Positions 11,742 to 25,493 of a DNA stretch of 64,000 nt are shown in pieces. Below the pieces are notes generated by a model. The model was not told the DNA's origin. It did not search any database and saw nothing but the letters and a program-made list of their open reading frames with translations. The translations under genes and the position numbers were made by a program. The stretch covers positions 51,008,490 through 51,072,489 of the forward strand of contig NC_073691.1 of NCBI RefSeq assembly GCF_029784155.1. Reading direction: 5' to 3'. How positions within the stretch are numbered: position 1 is the stretch's first letter; each line of letters starts with the position of its first letter. Source of the stretch: Uranotaenia lowii (lineage: Eukaryota > Arthropoda > Insecta > Diptera > Culicidae).

Positions 11742-12084
11742 TTTAATTTTAGGATAGTGTTTAGTTTTAAGTTTAAAATATTTTTGCCATTACAGGATGT
11801 TCTCCTACATTAAATTCTTAATTGCGCTAAGCAAATTTAATTCTTACAAATAAATTTTTAATATCTAGTTAACTATAGGGCTCTGAACAGTTCATTATTG
11901 AGCTGAACACCTAATTTAATGAAAAAATGTAATATAAATGTAATGATGAATTGATACAAATAAAGACATATTTAAAAAAAAAAAAAAAAAAAAACGTTAC
12001 AAGGGACGGTTAATTTGAATTGGAATGCACAACTTATCGAGAGCAAAATTGAAGTTGATAAGCGCTAGTATAGTGTTCTTGCGG

Positions 12085-12165
12085 ATGAAAATTTGGAATT
12101 TTAGATTCCCTGGCCGTGACCGGGATTCGATCTCATGACCGTTAGCTTAGGAGACTTGAATTCAT
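12085..12165 (-). repeat. tRNA-like (SINE) remnant with a B-box-like segment
   Basis: On the minus strand a stretch reading ATCGAATCCCGGTCACGGCC at about 12108-12130 resembles a tRNA T-arm with the pol III B box (GWTCRANNC), preceded by a variable-arm-like GGTCATGAG. No convincing acceptor pairing or A box was found, so it is more likely a SINE remnant than a tRNA gene. Confidence 0.35.
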
Positions 12166-12242
12166 TCCTTAATTCTTTGGGTCAAAGATCAATGACGTTT
12201 TCCAAACATAAAATTCATAAACTCAGATCTATATTTGAAATA

Positions 12243-12635
12243 CAGACCCCGTTCGTTTTTGGCAACACGCCTGTAAATTTTATGTTGCCAAAATCGAACG
12301 GTTTTTTGTCACTTTTTTATTTTTGATTTTTATTTCAAATTAGTCAAAATTGATGTAAAACTTTATAATAGCATAAAAATTTTCAATTTGACTTCATTAT
12401 ATTAGTTTTAAGCATTAAAACATGGAAAAATTCATGTTTTTACTGTTTAAAACTATCATAATTAAGCCGAATTGAAGAATTTCATGCGAATATTACGTTT
12501 TACATTAATTTTGATTGATTTGAAATGAAAATAAAAAAGAGACAAAAAACCGTATTTTTTGGATGTTGCCAAAAACGAACTGTTTTTGCTCGGATGTTGC
12601 CAAAATCGAATGTTGCCAAAATCGAACGGGGTCTG
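12243..12635. mobile_element. 393-bp foldback MITE (CAGACCCCGTTCG termini)
   Basis: The termini are CAGACCCCGTTCG at 12243 and CGAACGGGGTCTG ending at 12635. The inverted similarity continues inward through TTGCCAAAAWCGAAC and a long AT-rich arm almost to the centre, so the whole element can fold back. TTGCCAAAATCGAA-type motifs occur five times. TA precedes the left end but the right flank is TT, so the TSD is not certain. Confidence 0.75.
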
Positions 12636-13607
12636 TTCTTGAAAAGGGTCGCTGTTTTGCGAAAATAAAAGAAATATTGTATTTATGTTTAAAATATAGG
12701 ATTTAGAAAACTGAGCTGAATGTTCAAATTTTGAATTAGGAATGAAAAATAAATTCGCAATCAGGCATTTTTTCAAAAAAAAAAATTTGATTATTTTTTA
12801 TCCCAAAAAAAAAAGCAATTTAATTTTAAAGATTTTTGTTACAAAGTAGTCCCGAGTTAACATAATGTTAAAATACAAATATTATTTGGATGGTGTTGCA
12901 AAGCACACTGGGTCAGCTAGTTATCTAAAAAAACCCTTTAATGTTTTGAATTATTATTTTCAACTCTGTCCTGGAGATAAAAGGAAATATATTCACTTTT
13001 TTTTTCTTTCTACTGATGTATTATTTCCAGGTGAGAAATTTTAAAAGGTATGTGGATAAAAATTAAATTTTATTGCTATTTTGGAATGTTATTCTTATCA
13101 AGTTCCTGAGTTTTAAGCAATCACAAACAACGATACGCTCTTTTAAAAAAAGCTGAAGATATATTTAAAAAAAATCCATTAAAATATTTTGGAAACTTTT
13201 TTTAAGCTCTAACGATGAAAACCAAAAATAGCGGCTTCAATCCATCCCTGCCGGGTTATTTGAATTGATGAAAATAATAATACTGGGTAAGAATTTAATA
13301 AACCTGTCCATTTCAAAGTATCATCCATTAAAAGTTAAAAAATAAATAAATTTAGCGGCTAAAAACGCAAACTTCCAATTTACTTATACGTAGAATAAAG
13401 AATCCAGAATTTACAAGTCTGATAATACTTTTGAAGAGAAAATGGTGTATCGATTGTACAAGTAAATTGCTTGAACAACATTTGTTCCAATTTTTAGTTG
13501 AATTTAAAGTTGGTATTATTGTATTCGATCTTTTAAAATGCGCAGAATTAGGGTCGAGAATAAGTATTTATATCAACTTTTTAAATTTTATTTTAACATG
13601 TCATATA
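12636..13607. other. AT-rich sequence, nothing recognised
   Basis: Homopolymer-rich, without open frames of interest or inverted repeats that I could see. Confidence 0.5.
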
Positions 13608-13910
13608 TAGGGGAGAATGGGGATACTTGATCCTCTTTTCTTATTTTTATCATATCTTTTTGAAAAAAATTAGCAATTCGCACCCTTTTACATTTTCTGA
13701 GAGCGTGTAACTTCAAGATTATATGCTCCAAAAATTAGGAAGCCCTAATCCTTGGAAAAAAAAAAAAATCAAACATAACCCCAAGATAGAATGTCAATTA
13801 ACCATTCTGGTCATGTTTATTCTCATTTCACAATTTATAACTGACAGAAGAAGAACATTCTGTAACTTGGTCTCAACGCTAATGACATTGACATTTTTTT
13901 TATAAATTTG
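13608..13910. repeat. Dispersed repeat family with TAGGGGAGARTGGGGATAC terminus, internally deleted copy
   Basis: It starts TAGGGGAGAATGGGGATACT and continues with sequence matching 63385 onward. It keeps GAAGCCCTAATCCTTG and TTCTCATTTCACAATTTATA but lacks the ~130 bp found in the 63-kb copy between AAAAATTAG and GAAGCCC. A third copy shares the terminus in inverted form at 59093. Probably a DNA element (MITE-like); non-coding. Confidence 0.6.
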
Positions 13911-15985
13911 AACTTAGGAAGCTGAAGCATAATACACTAGACATTGAAAACCGAATCTTACAAAAATAAAGTCACAAATTTGATTTTAAACGAATTCATG
14001 AATTGCTACTACCCAAGTCGTGTGCATTCAAAGTTCACATTTTGTTGAATAAAAGGTACTCGAGGGAAAAAACAATAATTTTTCGTAAATGCTCAATTTA
14101 GACAGCATAACGAACCAGGAAAGTCCATAGAAGTATCATAGAACATTTTTGTGCGTTCTAAATGACTAACAAAATCTGAAAATTATATTTAAATATCATG
14201 CTTTCAAATAAACCTTTAACGAACTTTTTAAATCCATGCGGAACTTCCAACGAAATTTTATGTTACATGTGGAACTTCTAATGAACTTTTTAGTTCCATG
14301 CAGAACTTTTATAGACTTTGTGTGTTGTCCGAGTTGTGTCGATATTTTTCACATGATTTTTTCACATTCGCTTACGATTTTTTCAAAGCTTTTCTTAATT
14401 GGTGGCAGTTCAATCTGTCATTTTCATTAAGATGTTTTCCCAAAAAATGTTTATTTTCCCCTACGTCAATGAATTGGACAATGGGGGCAGGCCCTGCCCG
14501 GGAAGGGAAAACATAAAAAAAGTTGAAATTTTTTTTCTAAATGAGCATTTATCAACGATATTCAAAGCTTTTAAATTTAAATTACTTATAAATATTCACT
14601 ATCAGTCTACATTTAATAGTTTTAACGTTTTCCGCATTAGTAGGTAGAAACAATTCCGACTCCAACTCTTCTTATTTTCCTCCTCGATGAAAGCAACTCT
14701 CACAGCAACAGCATCGACACATCCTAGTACATTACAACAAACAGTTGGTTATCGCGACGGGAAATTCATCGATGGACACATTGAAAATGTGGGTCGATTG
14801 AACTTATATTATTCAGTGTTGAATTCGAAGATTTACCGTAAAAGTGTGCAATTCTGATAATTTTCTTAAGTTTTGTTTTCTGGTTTCAGCCAATTTGAAA
14901 TGTACAGATATTTTCTGTTTAAAAACATAAAAAAAAGGCAAACAAATTTTAACTTCCTCCTATCGAATCTGTTTCTGCAGCTCTTCGAAATTGGTTTTTA
15001 ACGGAAATTGCAGCGGTATGTTGACGGCCCTCATATTAAGGTATATTCGTTTTTTGAACTGCTGAACTGTTTCATTTAAATCTGAATAGCCTTCTACTCA
15101 GCTTTGTATATGGGACTTGAAAGTATCAATAAGAACTTAAAATTTCAGCTGAGTAGAACGCTATAAAGCCTTCAATCAGGACTGAGCAAGCTTCTAAGAG
15201 ATCATTCGATGGAACTTTTGGTTACTGGGGTATAAACTATTTGATTTGGTTTTCCAAATGAAAGTACTTTCATATTTACTTTAAATTTTGGCCGAATGTT
15301 TCAAAATATTCAATGTATTTAAGACCAACAAAAATGTTAAAATGAAAATATTTAAAGGAACAAAACATCATGATTGAGCTAATCTGGTTAGTTTTTCTTG
15401 TGGTTATTTTACTTCATAAGCGGAATTTTTGAAAAAAGTCATTGACATTGAGGACAAAAAATAACTTGAAGCTATTTTAATCACAGGCCAAAATTTGAAC
15501 AAAGTTTCAGTGACAAATATTCACTTTATGTCTCGGAATAAATAATATTGTATTTATTTTTAAAGCTTATTATTTTCAAATTTCAATACTCCAACTTTTC
15601 CAACTTTAATTTTAAATCTCGATTTAGGAAAATATTTAAATACTGATCTATCATGCCAGTAAAAAGTTTCATTTTACATTAAGTTGCCAAAATCGCCCAG
15701 CAAATGCCAAGAAATGTTTATTCTGACGTAAAATATCTTGATATTTTTCTTATGCGTAAAATTCTGCAGACGCATACGCTGGGAGCTGTAAATTCTTAAA
15801 AATATAGAAATGACATAGGTATATAAAAATGACATAAGTTGCCTGAAGCTTGATTTAAGAAGACCACCAATTAAATACATACATTTAATCTAATTGAACC
15901 CCATATTTCTGAAACATGAATGCTTCGTTTCGATCAGATAAAATCGGTCTAAACAGGTACATTTTTCCTACAGGGCATTTGTATC
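13911..15985. other. AT-rich intergenic sequence
   Basis: No gene, TIR pair or tandem repeat was found; only short chance open frames. Confidence 0.5.
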
Positions 15986-15993
15986 GGAAAAAT

Positions 15994-16198
15994 CAAGGCG
16001 TGTAAAGCTTCAGGTGTGTTCTTATACCAATGCACGGAATCGTCCATCTTGTGACAGGCAATCGTAATCGTAGGTATGGTAGGCGAACAATTGGCTGTCA
16101 AAAAGCGCTCCGTTTCCACCCACCACCAATGAGAAACTTTTGGTACCCCTTGCCTACTTTTCCTCAATATGCACCCACCCGTAGCTGGAGGCACTCTG
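15994..16198 (-). mobile_element. ~205-bp hAT MITE, copy 1 of 3
   Basis: Flanked by a perfect 8-bp repeat GGAAAAAT (15986-15993 and 16199-16206). In minus orientation it starts CAGAGTGCC and ends ACACGCCTTG, matching the copies at 28934-29139 and 49641-49846 over the full length, including TGGTACCCCTTGCCTACTTT. Terminal CAGRG and the 8-bp duplication fit hAT. Confidence 0.88.
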
Positions 16199-16206
16199 GG
16201 AAAAAT

Positions 16207-19004
16207 GGTAGGTTCGCCACCTACCGTCGGTATTGCGAACCTGCTAATTGTAACGAAAAAAATTAGCCAGAAAATGATCGAATTCTTGTTCTAAGTGTCC
16301 TGTCAGTATGATCAGTGCTTAACCTATACCCATTCTTATAGTTTGTTAGAGAATTTCACTATGTTCAAAATATCCGTTTTGAAAAAGGCCATCACATGAA
16401 ATTAATCTTAAAAAATAAAATTCAGAACAAGTTTCAGATACAAATCTATTCATTTCTTGAGTAATTGTAATTGTAATTGTTGAGTATCGAATTCGACACG
16501 AACATTCTATGGACAATAAACAAGCGAGGCAATTTTTAAGTGATATTGCACCTTCGGATACAAAACATCACGCATTTTTTTTGCCAGGAGCCTGAAGGAT
16601 TTTCTACGGTTAAACTTACAAGGAAAGGATAAGTTCTCAGTTGAATAGTCCCTGGAGATAATTTTGAGCAGTTTACAACAAGGGAAACGGATTGGCTCGA
16701 ACCAGTAAAAAAACGGATGCAGGTCATAAAATTTTCGCTTGTTGGAAGCATCAAATTGCGATACCGATATTGTTGTTGGCTTCTTGAAGGAAAATTCACC
16801 GTCGATCCATTCAGGAACCAAGGGTGAACATCCCGTCTAATGATGCCCGCATGATTTCACAGATCAGTTGCTAAGGTTACGCTACCAACTCGATGCATCC
16901 GATGCCGTTTTCGATCTGAAGGGTGGCGTTAAAATTTTTATTGATTGTATTGCTTCTCAACATCAACAACAACATGGAGAGTAAACAACAAAAGCAACGA
17001 ACGTCTTGATGCAACAAATTTGCGATCATCTCCGAAGACACCCGGGCCAATAATAATGGCGAGTGACAATAATAATCTGTCATAAAAGTGTAAATATTGA
17101 TAGTCGGCAATCGGGATCAAAGAACTGTCAAACGGCTGCTGCTGAGTTGTGATTTGTTTGACATTTTACTATCTATTTAGTGCATCATTACGGGGCTGTT
17201 TGTATTATTTGGATTTGCCGTCGTCGTCGGAATTTGTCAAGTCGGATTCCATGGTGATCAATGGGCTTGGTGATTTCGAGATGAATGACGTTTGATTTTG
17301 ATTTTGTTTCGCGATGCACACCTGGCCTGGCCTGGTCCTGGGATGGGTGAGATTTGGTCGTGTGAATTTTGCTCTGGTGCACATGGATGATGATGGGTCG
17401 TAAATTTTGCTCTTTTTCCTAAATCTGTTTATTGCATGTCATTTAAAGCCTTTGTTGGTGGTCTTTTTTGCGTCGTGTTGTTGTTCTGTTCTCAGACTTT
17501 CGAAAGTATTTCCGTTACATCTCACAGTTTGGATATTTTCCTCTGAATAATACTTTTGAGGTATGTATTATATTCATACTCAATGCAAAAATTAAATAAA
17601 CAATGATCATTTAAAACTATTGATTGATAAAAATGTTTTGTTGAAAGAATTTGTAACAAATTTCACTGTGTTACAATTAAATGAGGATACGAATTTTACT
17701 AGCAGATGTTACCAATTTTGCCGTTAAAAATTATTTAGATAAGCTGGTTTAGAAGAAACAAGGATTTTCTAAATTTTAAAACAAAAACACTACCATTGTT
17801 AGTTTAAAGAATTCGGAAATGTGAATTCTTGTCCAGTTAAATTTTTTCCTCAATGGAAAACCTAAGATAGTCTTCCAATTATTATTTTTGGAGGTCCAAA
17901 TATTTTTTTCGCTGATTCAGTCGACCATTGATCCAGATCAAAATAAAATTCGGATATTTTATAAATTATCCAAAATCATTTTAAAACATTTAAAGATTCT
18001 GATATTGTATAAATTTCGAAAATAAATAATCAGCCATATATAAGCTCAACTATTTGGTGAGCCGAATAACGGTATATAGTCGATACAACTCTAATCAGAA
18101 TTACACACAAAATTTTCGAGGCCGAAAGTTAGCAAAATTTTGCTTAAATCAGCTTGACCAGCTAGAAACTTAGCAATCGATTCAGCAATATTTTTTAACT
18201 AATTTATTGGCATACGGAAAAAAAGTTAGCAGCTGCCATTTTTACTCAAACTTCTAGCAAAAACCGGAGGAAAAGATCACCCGGATTCGATACTTCCAAA
18301 TTTATTGTTTTTTTCTCTGCAGAATCAGAGGGAATATTGGATAATGAAATAGAATACAAACATTTAATTCACTTTTAATTTATTTTTCACATTTTTTTTA
18401 AATTTAAGTATAGAATTTTCCTTATAACAGAAGTTTAAATCCTGGGAACGCAAATGCCTAGCCATCTTCATCGACGAGTTTTGCTGGTTTCCAGCACAAA
18501 AACTTTTACTGTGTAAGCCTGAAAATCAGATTTGTAAACAATGACACATACAAAAAACCAAGTTTTTTCTTCAGCTAGAAATTTCAATTCAAATCCCGAA
18601 ACCAAATTCAGATTCACAGAAGATTTCTCTCACGTATTTCATAAAATTCAAAATCCGACTTAAAAAAAAATCCTAATAATTCAAAATGCTTTGAATTTGC
18701 TCCGTTTTCAAACGCTTTTTACATATTGCAAGAGATTGCCTCGGATTTTTAAATTAAGACTGTGAAATTTTTTTAAATTTTCAATAGTTTATAATTTTTT
18801 AAAAATAATGTAGACTGTAGACGAATTAGTTCATTGAATCCTCAAATGGAAATTATTTCCCTAAAACATTAAAGATTTTCGTCTTTGTGAACCATTAAGG
18901 AGTGTTTTTGAAAAAAAGACAACACTTTGTTCAACGAATTACTTTTGAATACTAGAGTATAAATTTATGAAATTTTCAGTGAGGCAGCCTAGTAATGTAA
19001 TGTG
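16207..19004. other. Mostly unassigned sequence; weak element-like piece at about 18109-18517
   Basis: No coding sequence was recognised. The segment about 18109-18517 begins ACACACAAAATTTTC and ends AACTTTTACTGTGTA, and contains several AGCAA/GCTGG words like those at the ends of the elements at 45925 and 57482. It may be a diverged relative, but the evidence is weak. Confidence 0.4.
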
Positions 19005-19006
19005 TA

Positions 19007-19951
19007 CCGTAAACTGGGGGAACTTTGATCACTTTTTTAATTCATTTTTGAATATTTTCGAAGGGGTTGCTTTTTTGTAACACTAAATTTTTTCAAAATA
19101 CTAACTGAGTGGTAAGGAGTATAAAGCATGATCTTTGATAGCAGAAAATTCACACGACACTAGTGACTATAACTAAATGTTTTTTAACAAAACCAGATTT
19201 CATGTTTCGTAACTTTGATCACTGTGATTTGAACGTATCTCAACATCTTCAAAATTATTGTTTTGGTGCCAATGAGCACAGAAGGCTTAAAAAATCAATA
19301 ACAGTAATGTTTTGTTTGGACTTAATTAAATTTTTTTAACGTTTTCTTTCAAAAACAAATAAACTCAAAAGATTGACAATGTTGATGCATACATTTAGGG
19401 GCAAAAATTATAAACATTTCTCAATATTTTTTGGCCTCGAAAACAAATGAAATTTCACCTGCATGCCATTCCCTAGGTCCTCCCACTGTTCTTATGTTTT
19501 TTTTTTAATTTAAACTTACCCATTTGATAGGCAATTTGTTCTATACAGGCTTTTTTATAGAACATGTCAGTTTTTTCAATATCCAAAAAATTATCATATA
19601 ATGATCATAAAAATAACTCTAAAACTATACCTATTCAAAGAAAAAAGATAAACTTTCATATAAAACAATCCATTTGCTTCTAAATGCTACCATTTCATCA
19701 GGAGAGGTGTTTGTTTGTGAGTCTTCGAAAATACAGATATTTTAAAACTTTTAAACTACATTTAAAGTTATATAAAAAAAGTCTTCAACTAAAAAACAAA
19801 ATTTTGTCTATTTGAAACTCAATTTATAGGCTTTCAAACGTAGAAAACTGTTTTCAAATATCTAACTTCAGACTTAGTTAATGAAGATTATCTGAAAAAA
19901 TTTCATGTTGACCAAAGTTACCCCCGTGATCAAAGTTCCCCCAGTTTACGG
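19007..19951. mobile_element. 945-bp TA-flanked DNA element with CCGTAAACTGGGGG termini, copy A
   Basis: Left end CCGTAAACTGGGGGAACTTT, right end its inverse, with the inverted repeat extending through TTTGATCAC (about 25 bp, nearly perfect). TA on both sides (19005-19006, 19952-19953). Copies of nearly the same length are at 46517-47459 and 50074-51283. No transposase frame, so it is non-autonomous. Confidence 0.88.
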
Positions 19952-19953
19952 TA

Positions 19954-21496
19954 CGTGTCAATCTGCCAAGTGGTTTTTAAATAGCGTCCATTACTGATGT
20001 TAATTGACAAAAAAATTTTAACAGCATCGAAAAAAATCCAGGAAAGTCTCAGTGGGAGACCTTATAACAGCTGGAAATCAGCCATTCGACCGCAGTCCAT
20101 ACTGTAAACCGATTAAGATGTCCTAGAGGATCCAACAGTGAGCTAAACCTTGAATATAAGTGAAGATGATTGATTCCATAAAGTGAAGAAAAGTGAGATG
20201 TTTCTTCAAGCTCAATTCGAAAATATCGATAGAGGAAATGACAAAAAGATATTTTTTTCTGACTGGTTTGTCTAGCTGACTAAGAAACAGACCTGACTTC
20301 ATTTCTACAAAGTAGAAAAGCTGTCCACCGGTAAAAAAAACAAAATACGGTGGTCAAATCGTGTGCAAAATATTTGGACTGCTAGTGGATAGAAATTTTG
20401 AAAAATTCCGTAATGGGTAGCAAAACGAGCTCTTAAGCGGGCACCTTACATGTTTCCATAGAGAAATTTTTCGTTAGCATGTCTCGTTTGTATTTTCTGG
20501 ACATAAACAAGGATTTCATGAGTTCTGAGTAGGCCTTGGTCGAGTGCGGACGTGTTTTTCTGTCATTTTGTTGCTTGCGTTGTTTTTCGGTTTTTCCAAA
20601 GAAGCTGAAGATATTCACAAGATCAGGAATCATTTTTTATGATTCCTTCACGTTTTAAAGTGCCATCATTCCACATAGCAAAGAAGCCGGATGATGCAGG
20701 ACCGCTGAATCATTAAATATTCACAGCTTTCATAGCACGATGTCCATCATGAATGCAGTTAAATATCTACAGATTGGTGAGTTCGTTCCATTATTTTTTC
20801 TTTTCTTATATATGTATATAATCGATCTTTTTCATTGATTACAAATTCAAAATAGCTTAACTCTATTAAAGGGGAATTGTGGGGGGTTGGATAGGTCATC
20901 AAACGATCAAAAGACTGATATACAATGGATTGTGGGTTCAAGCCAGCCGGAGTATCGTGGCGAATTTAGAATCATGAGAAGGTTACTAAGGAACCTTTTC
21001 AGGATTCTTTATTTGTTTCGAACAGTTGGAAGGGAGTGAGATGAGTCAAACCTATCCCAAACCAGTGGTAACGGACCCCTTGGTTGTTTTACAAATATTG
21101 TTGATGAGTTAAGCATAAACAATATTTGAATGTGCGATCGAGATTTCCCGTACCGACTCGGGTTGAAAGACCTATCAGGCACTGGTGGGTTCTCATACAT
21201 ACATACATACATAAACAAGGATTTCATATCTAGTACTTGAGGCGGCTGACGATCTGTGGAAATTGCAAATCACTCAGTGTTTCATGACGGTTGACACGAT
21301 TAGTTGCCTTATATACAAAGAAGACTGCCTCCAAATGCGACTGAATTCACTGAAAATTTCATCAATTTCCATCAACGTATTCAAAAGTTATTCACAAAAC
21401 AAAGTGGTGCATTTTTTTCTAATACCCTCAATGAGGGTCCCTCATTAGATTATTTTCCATTCATTTTATTACTTAGTCACGTCAAAGCAAAATATA
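19954..21496. other. Unassigned sequence with a small CATA microsatellite
   Basis: No gene found. A (CATA)5-like microsatellite occupies about 21193-21213. Confidence 0.5.
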
Positions 21497-22235
21497 CACA
21501 GTTAGAAAAATCCATGTAGCATTACATGCAAGTAGATGGGTAGAAGGGAATCGGCCTTTTACATGTGATGATACTGTTTATTTCATGTAAAATCCCAATA
21601 GCATTCATCTGCTTTGTTTATTGTAAGTTTACATTTTATTACCCCAATTCAAAATTCCTATTGGATCGCAATATTCGAAATAAGACCGGAAACACAAGTT
21701 TGACCAGGTATTCATACTTTATTAGCAGATTTTATGGTTGATATTTACACCTGTTTATAAATGTTTGAAGTTCCCCCGGGAATTGGACAGCGGACTGTAG
21801 AATGCAAACAAATTACTCCTTCGCTGCATTCGCCCGCTGCTTTTGGCTCTTATGGTTTCTGAAAAAATAAGATCAATCGGTGTGAAAAATTAGTGACGAT
21901 TTGTTACAGCTATTCAGCACCGTCTTTTCACATACATTTTGATAAATCTTAGAACAAAACTTACCTTGCTAGAATATTCTGCGAGCAGCAAACGGAATTC
22001 AATTCCTACGGGAATTGGAGCAAAACAACAAGTGTGTTGACAGCTTTGAGCACATGCAGTTTCATGTAAATGTCCTCTAGAACATGCATTCCCATTGAGT
22101 TTCTGCGCGTTTCGCTTGCATTTTCATGTAAATTTCTTTGCAATTGCAAAGACGCTATAGTCTTTTTCACATTTTCTCTGAAATTATGCGGAAACGTAAA
22201 TTCACTTGTAAAGTAGGATAACATTTTTTTCTGTG
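21497..22235. mobile_element. Possible 739-bp TA-flanked element with CACAG termini
   Basis: The left end CACAGTTAGAAAAAT and right end ATTTTTTTCTGTG are imperfect inverted copies, with TA on both sides (21495-21496, 22236-22237). CATGTAAA-type words recur near both ends. The terminal match is short, so this is a tentative call. Confidence 0.35.
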
Positions 22236-22237
22236 TA

Positions 22238-25200
22238 TGAAATCTCATCATTATTAATTTTTGGTTCTTTTGAATCAGAAGGTTGCCGAACCCTGCTCTG
22301 GGAAAATGGGCAAAGCTACACCCATAGAAGATGTTGCAAAAATCCAATGCCTATTTAGCAAACCTCTATGCCGAAAATGCGCTGAATAGTGTACTGCACT
22401 AAAGATGATATGATTGAAAAAACACTACTGCCATAAAGACTCGAGTTCCCTGGCAAAATGATGCACGGCCACTACATTCAAACAAAACAAGAGAAACATT
22501 TTGTGGGATTTTCATCCTATTGGATATGTCATCAAAAAATAAAATATAATGAGAATCGAACTCAATGCAAAATCTCATCTGGGCTTGCAAGTCCAATATC
22601 TTATCCAGGGCACCATCTGAGTCGGTTAGCATACGAAAATTTTATTATTGATGGTTTATTTAAACCAATATATTTTCCTCGATTTTCCTCGAACATTTCT
22701 CGATTGATACAAAGTTCAATTATTTTCTTAAATATTATTCTGGATCTGATGAAGAGAAAATTTAGACGATGAAAATGGACAAACGGAGAAAATCATCCTG
22801 ATTTAACCTTTACCAACGGTTATGCTAGCCACAAAAACATTAATATGCAACACTTTTTTTCCGAGTGAAAGTTAATGGTATTGTTTTCCATTTCCGCCAA
22901 CCGTACACACATGTGCCAAACCAAAAACGTAGCCCCACTTGACGTGTGACTCAATTTGTAACTGTCATCTTACTAATGACAATCTCTCCGGTAGAAGCGC
23001 CCCAGCAATTTGGCCACAGAATCATCTCGCGCTTTGGGCGAAACGAGAAGTTCGTTCGCAATTTACAAATTACGATGTTTTTGGTGGGTGCATTAATCAT
23101 TTTTTTCCATTTAGGTACCATTCATTTGTAGTTGAAAGCTATTCAGAACTTAGCCATAAGTGGGAAGGCGGTTGTAATTAAAATAATTTATCAAAGCACA
23201 TCACCGGGACCACCGTGAGTCAATCCTTTACTGAGTTTTCTTTTTCGGAAAAGGATTGGAACGAGAAGGATTCGTATATGAGAAATGGATTTTTCCCACC
23301 GAATGTCACCAGTCACGAGATCATCGTGTTATTTTTGTGAATATCCTGTGACAACCGTGATGAATCAAGAGCCCCGCCAAACGTCACTCGAACCAGTGTC
23401 AACGTTAAGAATTCCTCGGAATCGATTCGCTCTGGCGCTGGTCCACAGATTTTACTGCAGCAGCACCGAAAAAAGAGGTAACAACTCCAACAAGCCCTTA
23501 TTATGATGTATTACATCGATTGAGGTGACGCCCAGGAATTATCCTGAATATCCTCGAAAGCCAAATGACATCATTCCATTGACCACGAGGGGAGACGCAA
23601 ACGATTGATTGAGAACCAAGTGACAGCAAACGACGCTCCTTCGCCCGAAGAACGGCATCAAGCTAAGAATTATAATCACAGAATAAATACACAAATCCAT
23701 CAGCCGAGCGCCAGGCAGAAGCGAATTGAAAATTTACAGTTGACTTGTTAACAAAATTTTATGGGAACGGGTAGTTTTTCGGGATGTGATGCGGTTTCGT
23801 CACGGTGTCACTTCAAAAAGGCTAGACGTGTCTGGAGCAACCGAAAACGATCGAAATCGGCTTTTCTCTCGAGGAACAAAAAAGGCGTCTCCTAGACGAA
23901 ACCTTAAAACGTTGTCGTCCTCTTCGTCGGGGGAAAAAGTTCAAAGAAAATGGACAGCAGCTGAATGAAGGTGCGCTCTACGGGTGTTGCAAGATGCGGT
24001 TCTCTTGGAAGACGTTTTGACATCAAATACGTCTAATCAACACGGTAAAGCGCCTGAATTGGGGCTTAATTACAATGAATGAGGCAGCGCTTTGTGATTT
24101 TGAGTTGAGGATGAAATAATTAATATTGTTTGGACAGAGGTGGCAGTTTGTGGTATGATTTTGGAAAAAGGGGAAAAGGAAAATTTTAAAACCATCCACA
24201 AATAGAATAACTTCTAGAGATTCTGATTTTTTTTAAATTAAAAATTCTTAATTTTGAAGCGCCTTTAAGTATGCAACGTCTCCTTTTCGAACTAAAATGC
24301 ATTGAAAGAAAATTTATTGCCCAACTAGGAAAGGAAATGTTCACGATTCAGTGAGTTTGATGGAAGTCATCTAGCTGTCGTTTAGAGCCAATCCATATGT
24401 GTCATTCCGAACAATGGCTAGGACTGATCCAGGGGGCATCTGCTTTTCCCAAATTCCACTGGGATATACCGAATGTATTCACTGGCACCGACCAGTGGAA
24501 TCAAAACCTGAACCATTTTCCCATTGCAGTTCCTCCCGGTGTGGCCAACAATGGCAGATGAAATATTTTTATAAATCGCTCCTTAAGTCTGGCATACACT
24601 TTGGTGCACACAAAAGCACCGGCATCAGTCACACATCCCCCATGCTTTAGTTTTTTTTTCCTTCTACCCGAATGTTGTCTTCTGTCTATCTGTGTGAAAA
24701 GGTTTGATGAGGTGGTCATGAAAATGTGAATGAATTTGCTTGCCCGGCACCACCATTCACCCTTTCTCCTTGCTTGTGGAAATACTAAAAGAAGGATCTA
24801 GCTGAGGAACGACCAACCGCATTCTTACACATTGGTCATCTTTTATGAGCTAGGAAATGAGAAAGAACTCCGAACTCCAAGGGATGCAAATCATAACCCA
24901 ATGAATGGTGGCATGCATATATTTTCAATATGGCTCATTTCCTATTCCTGACAGCGATGAATTCATTTGAAAATGGATTACTTATGGACGGGCAGTGGTG
25001 CTTAACGTTGTTTGAACGTTATAATACAGGAAAATGTCAAAAAGCACGCAACTAAGTTCTAGTTGTTAGGGATAGACGCCAAATACAGGACCAGTTTTTT
25101 CCACATGATAAGTAATGTGCAAGTAACTTCAAAGTTACACTGTTACTCCGATCGCCGATCACTTATCCTATGAATTCCCATCACAGAAAGCAGGGCTCGG

Positions 25201-25493
25201 GATAGAGATTTCATGAATCACAGGGAAATTGCTTAATTTATTCAAAGTTCGAAAATCCCGAACTTCGAAACGTTTCATTTCTCCTGTAATCCGGGCTTAA
25301 ATTTTTTACGAATGTTCAGGGACTCGAAAACCGTCTTGTATCACACACAGAGGATCGTCGCAGCTGTCATCCGTTTTCTGTCGCACTGTTAGTAGTTTGT
25401 TCATTTCCTTCTTTTGTGTAGCGTCAAGAAAGTTTTCGTATGTGCGGTAGAAGGTGAAAAACGAAGATCAAAAGAAGACTTCATGGAATCTTC
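22238..25493. other. Unassigned sequence
   Basis: Several 60-105-codon frames occur, but none shows a domain, signal peptide pattern or conserved motif that I can support. The part 22950-24000 is somewhat less AT-rich. No TIRs were found. Confidence 0.4.

Larger units (their letters stand above)
7484..11993 (+). mobile_element. Full-length Jockey-clade non-LTR retrotransposon, copy 1
   Basis: A 13-bp direct repeat ACGTTACAAGGGA flanks the insertion (7471-7483 and 11994-12006). The element begins TCACTTCCATCTG, has a ~180-bp 5' UTR, ORF1 (7665-9098), ORF2 (9085-11741, frameshifted), a ~230-bp 3' UTR with an AATAAA box near 11959, and a poly(A) tail of about 20 A directly before the right TSD. 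It is full-length when compared with the second copy at 33607-38089, which shares the same 5' end. Target-primed reverse transcription with long TSD and poly(A) is the expected mechanism for this clade. Confidence 0.95.

Noticed and set aside
12108..12150. tRNA gene on the minus strand
   Set aside because: Only a T-arm-like half is present.
16507..16821. 104-codon minus-strand ORF
   Set aside because: No motif, overlapping frame of similar length in the same strand, and no splice context that would support a gene.
18109..18517. A third member of the exon-bearing element family
   Set aside because: Ends with ACTGTGTA and has AGCAA/GCTGG words, but the conserved splice-site chain is absent, so similarity could be only terminal or chance.
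22939..23181. Hydrophobic short ORFs around 22940-23180
   Set aside because: Two overlapping frames of similar size, no conserved motif, no supported splice sites.
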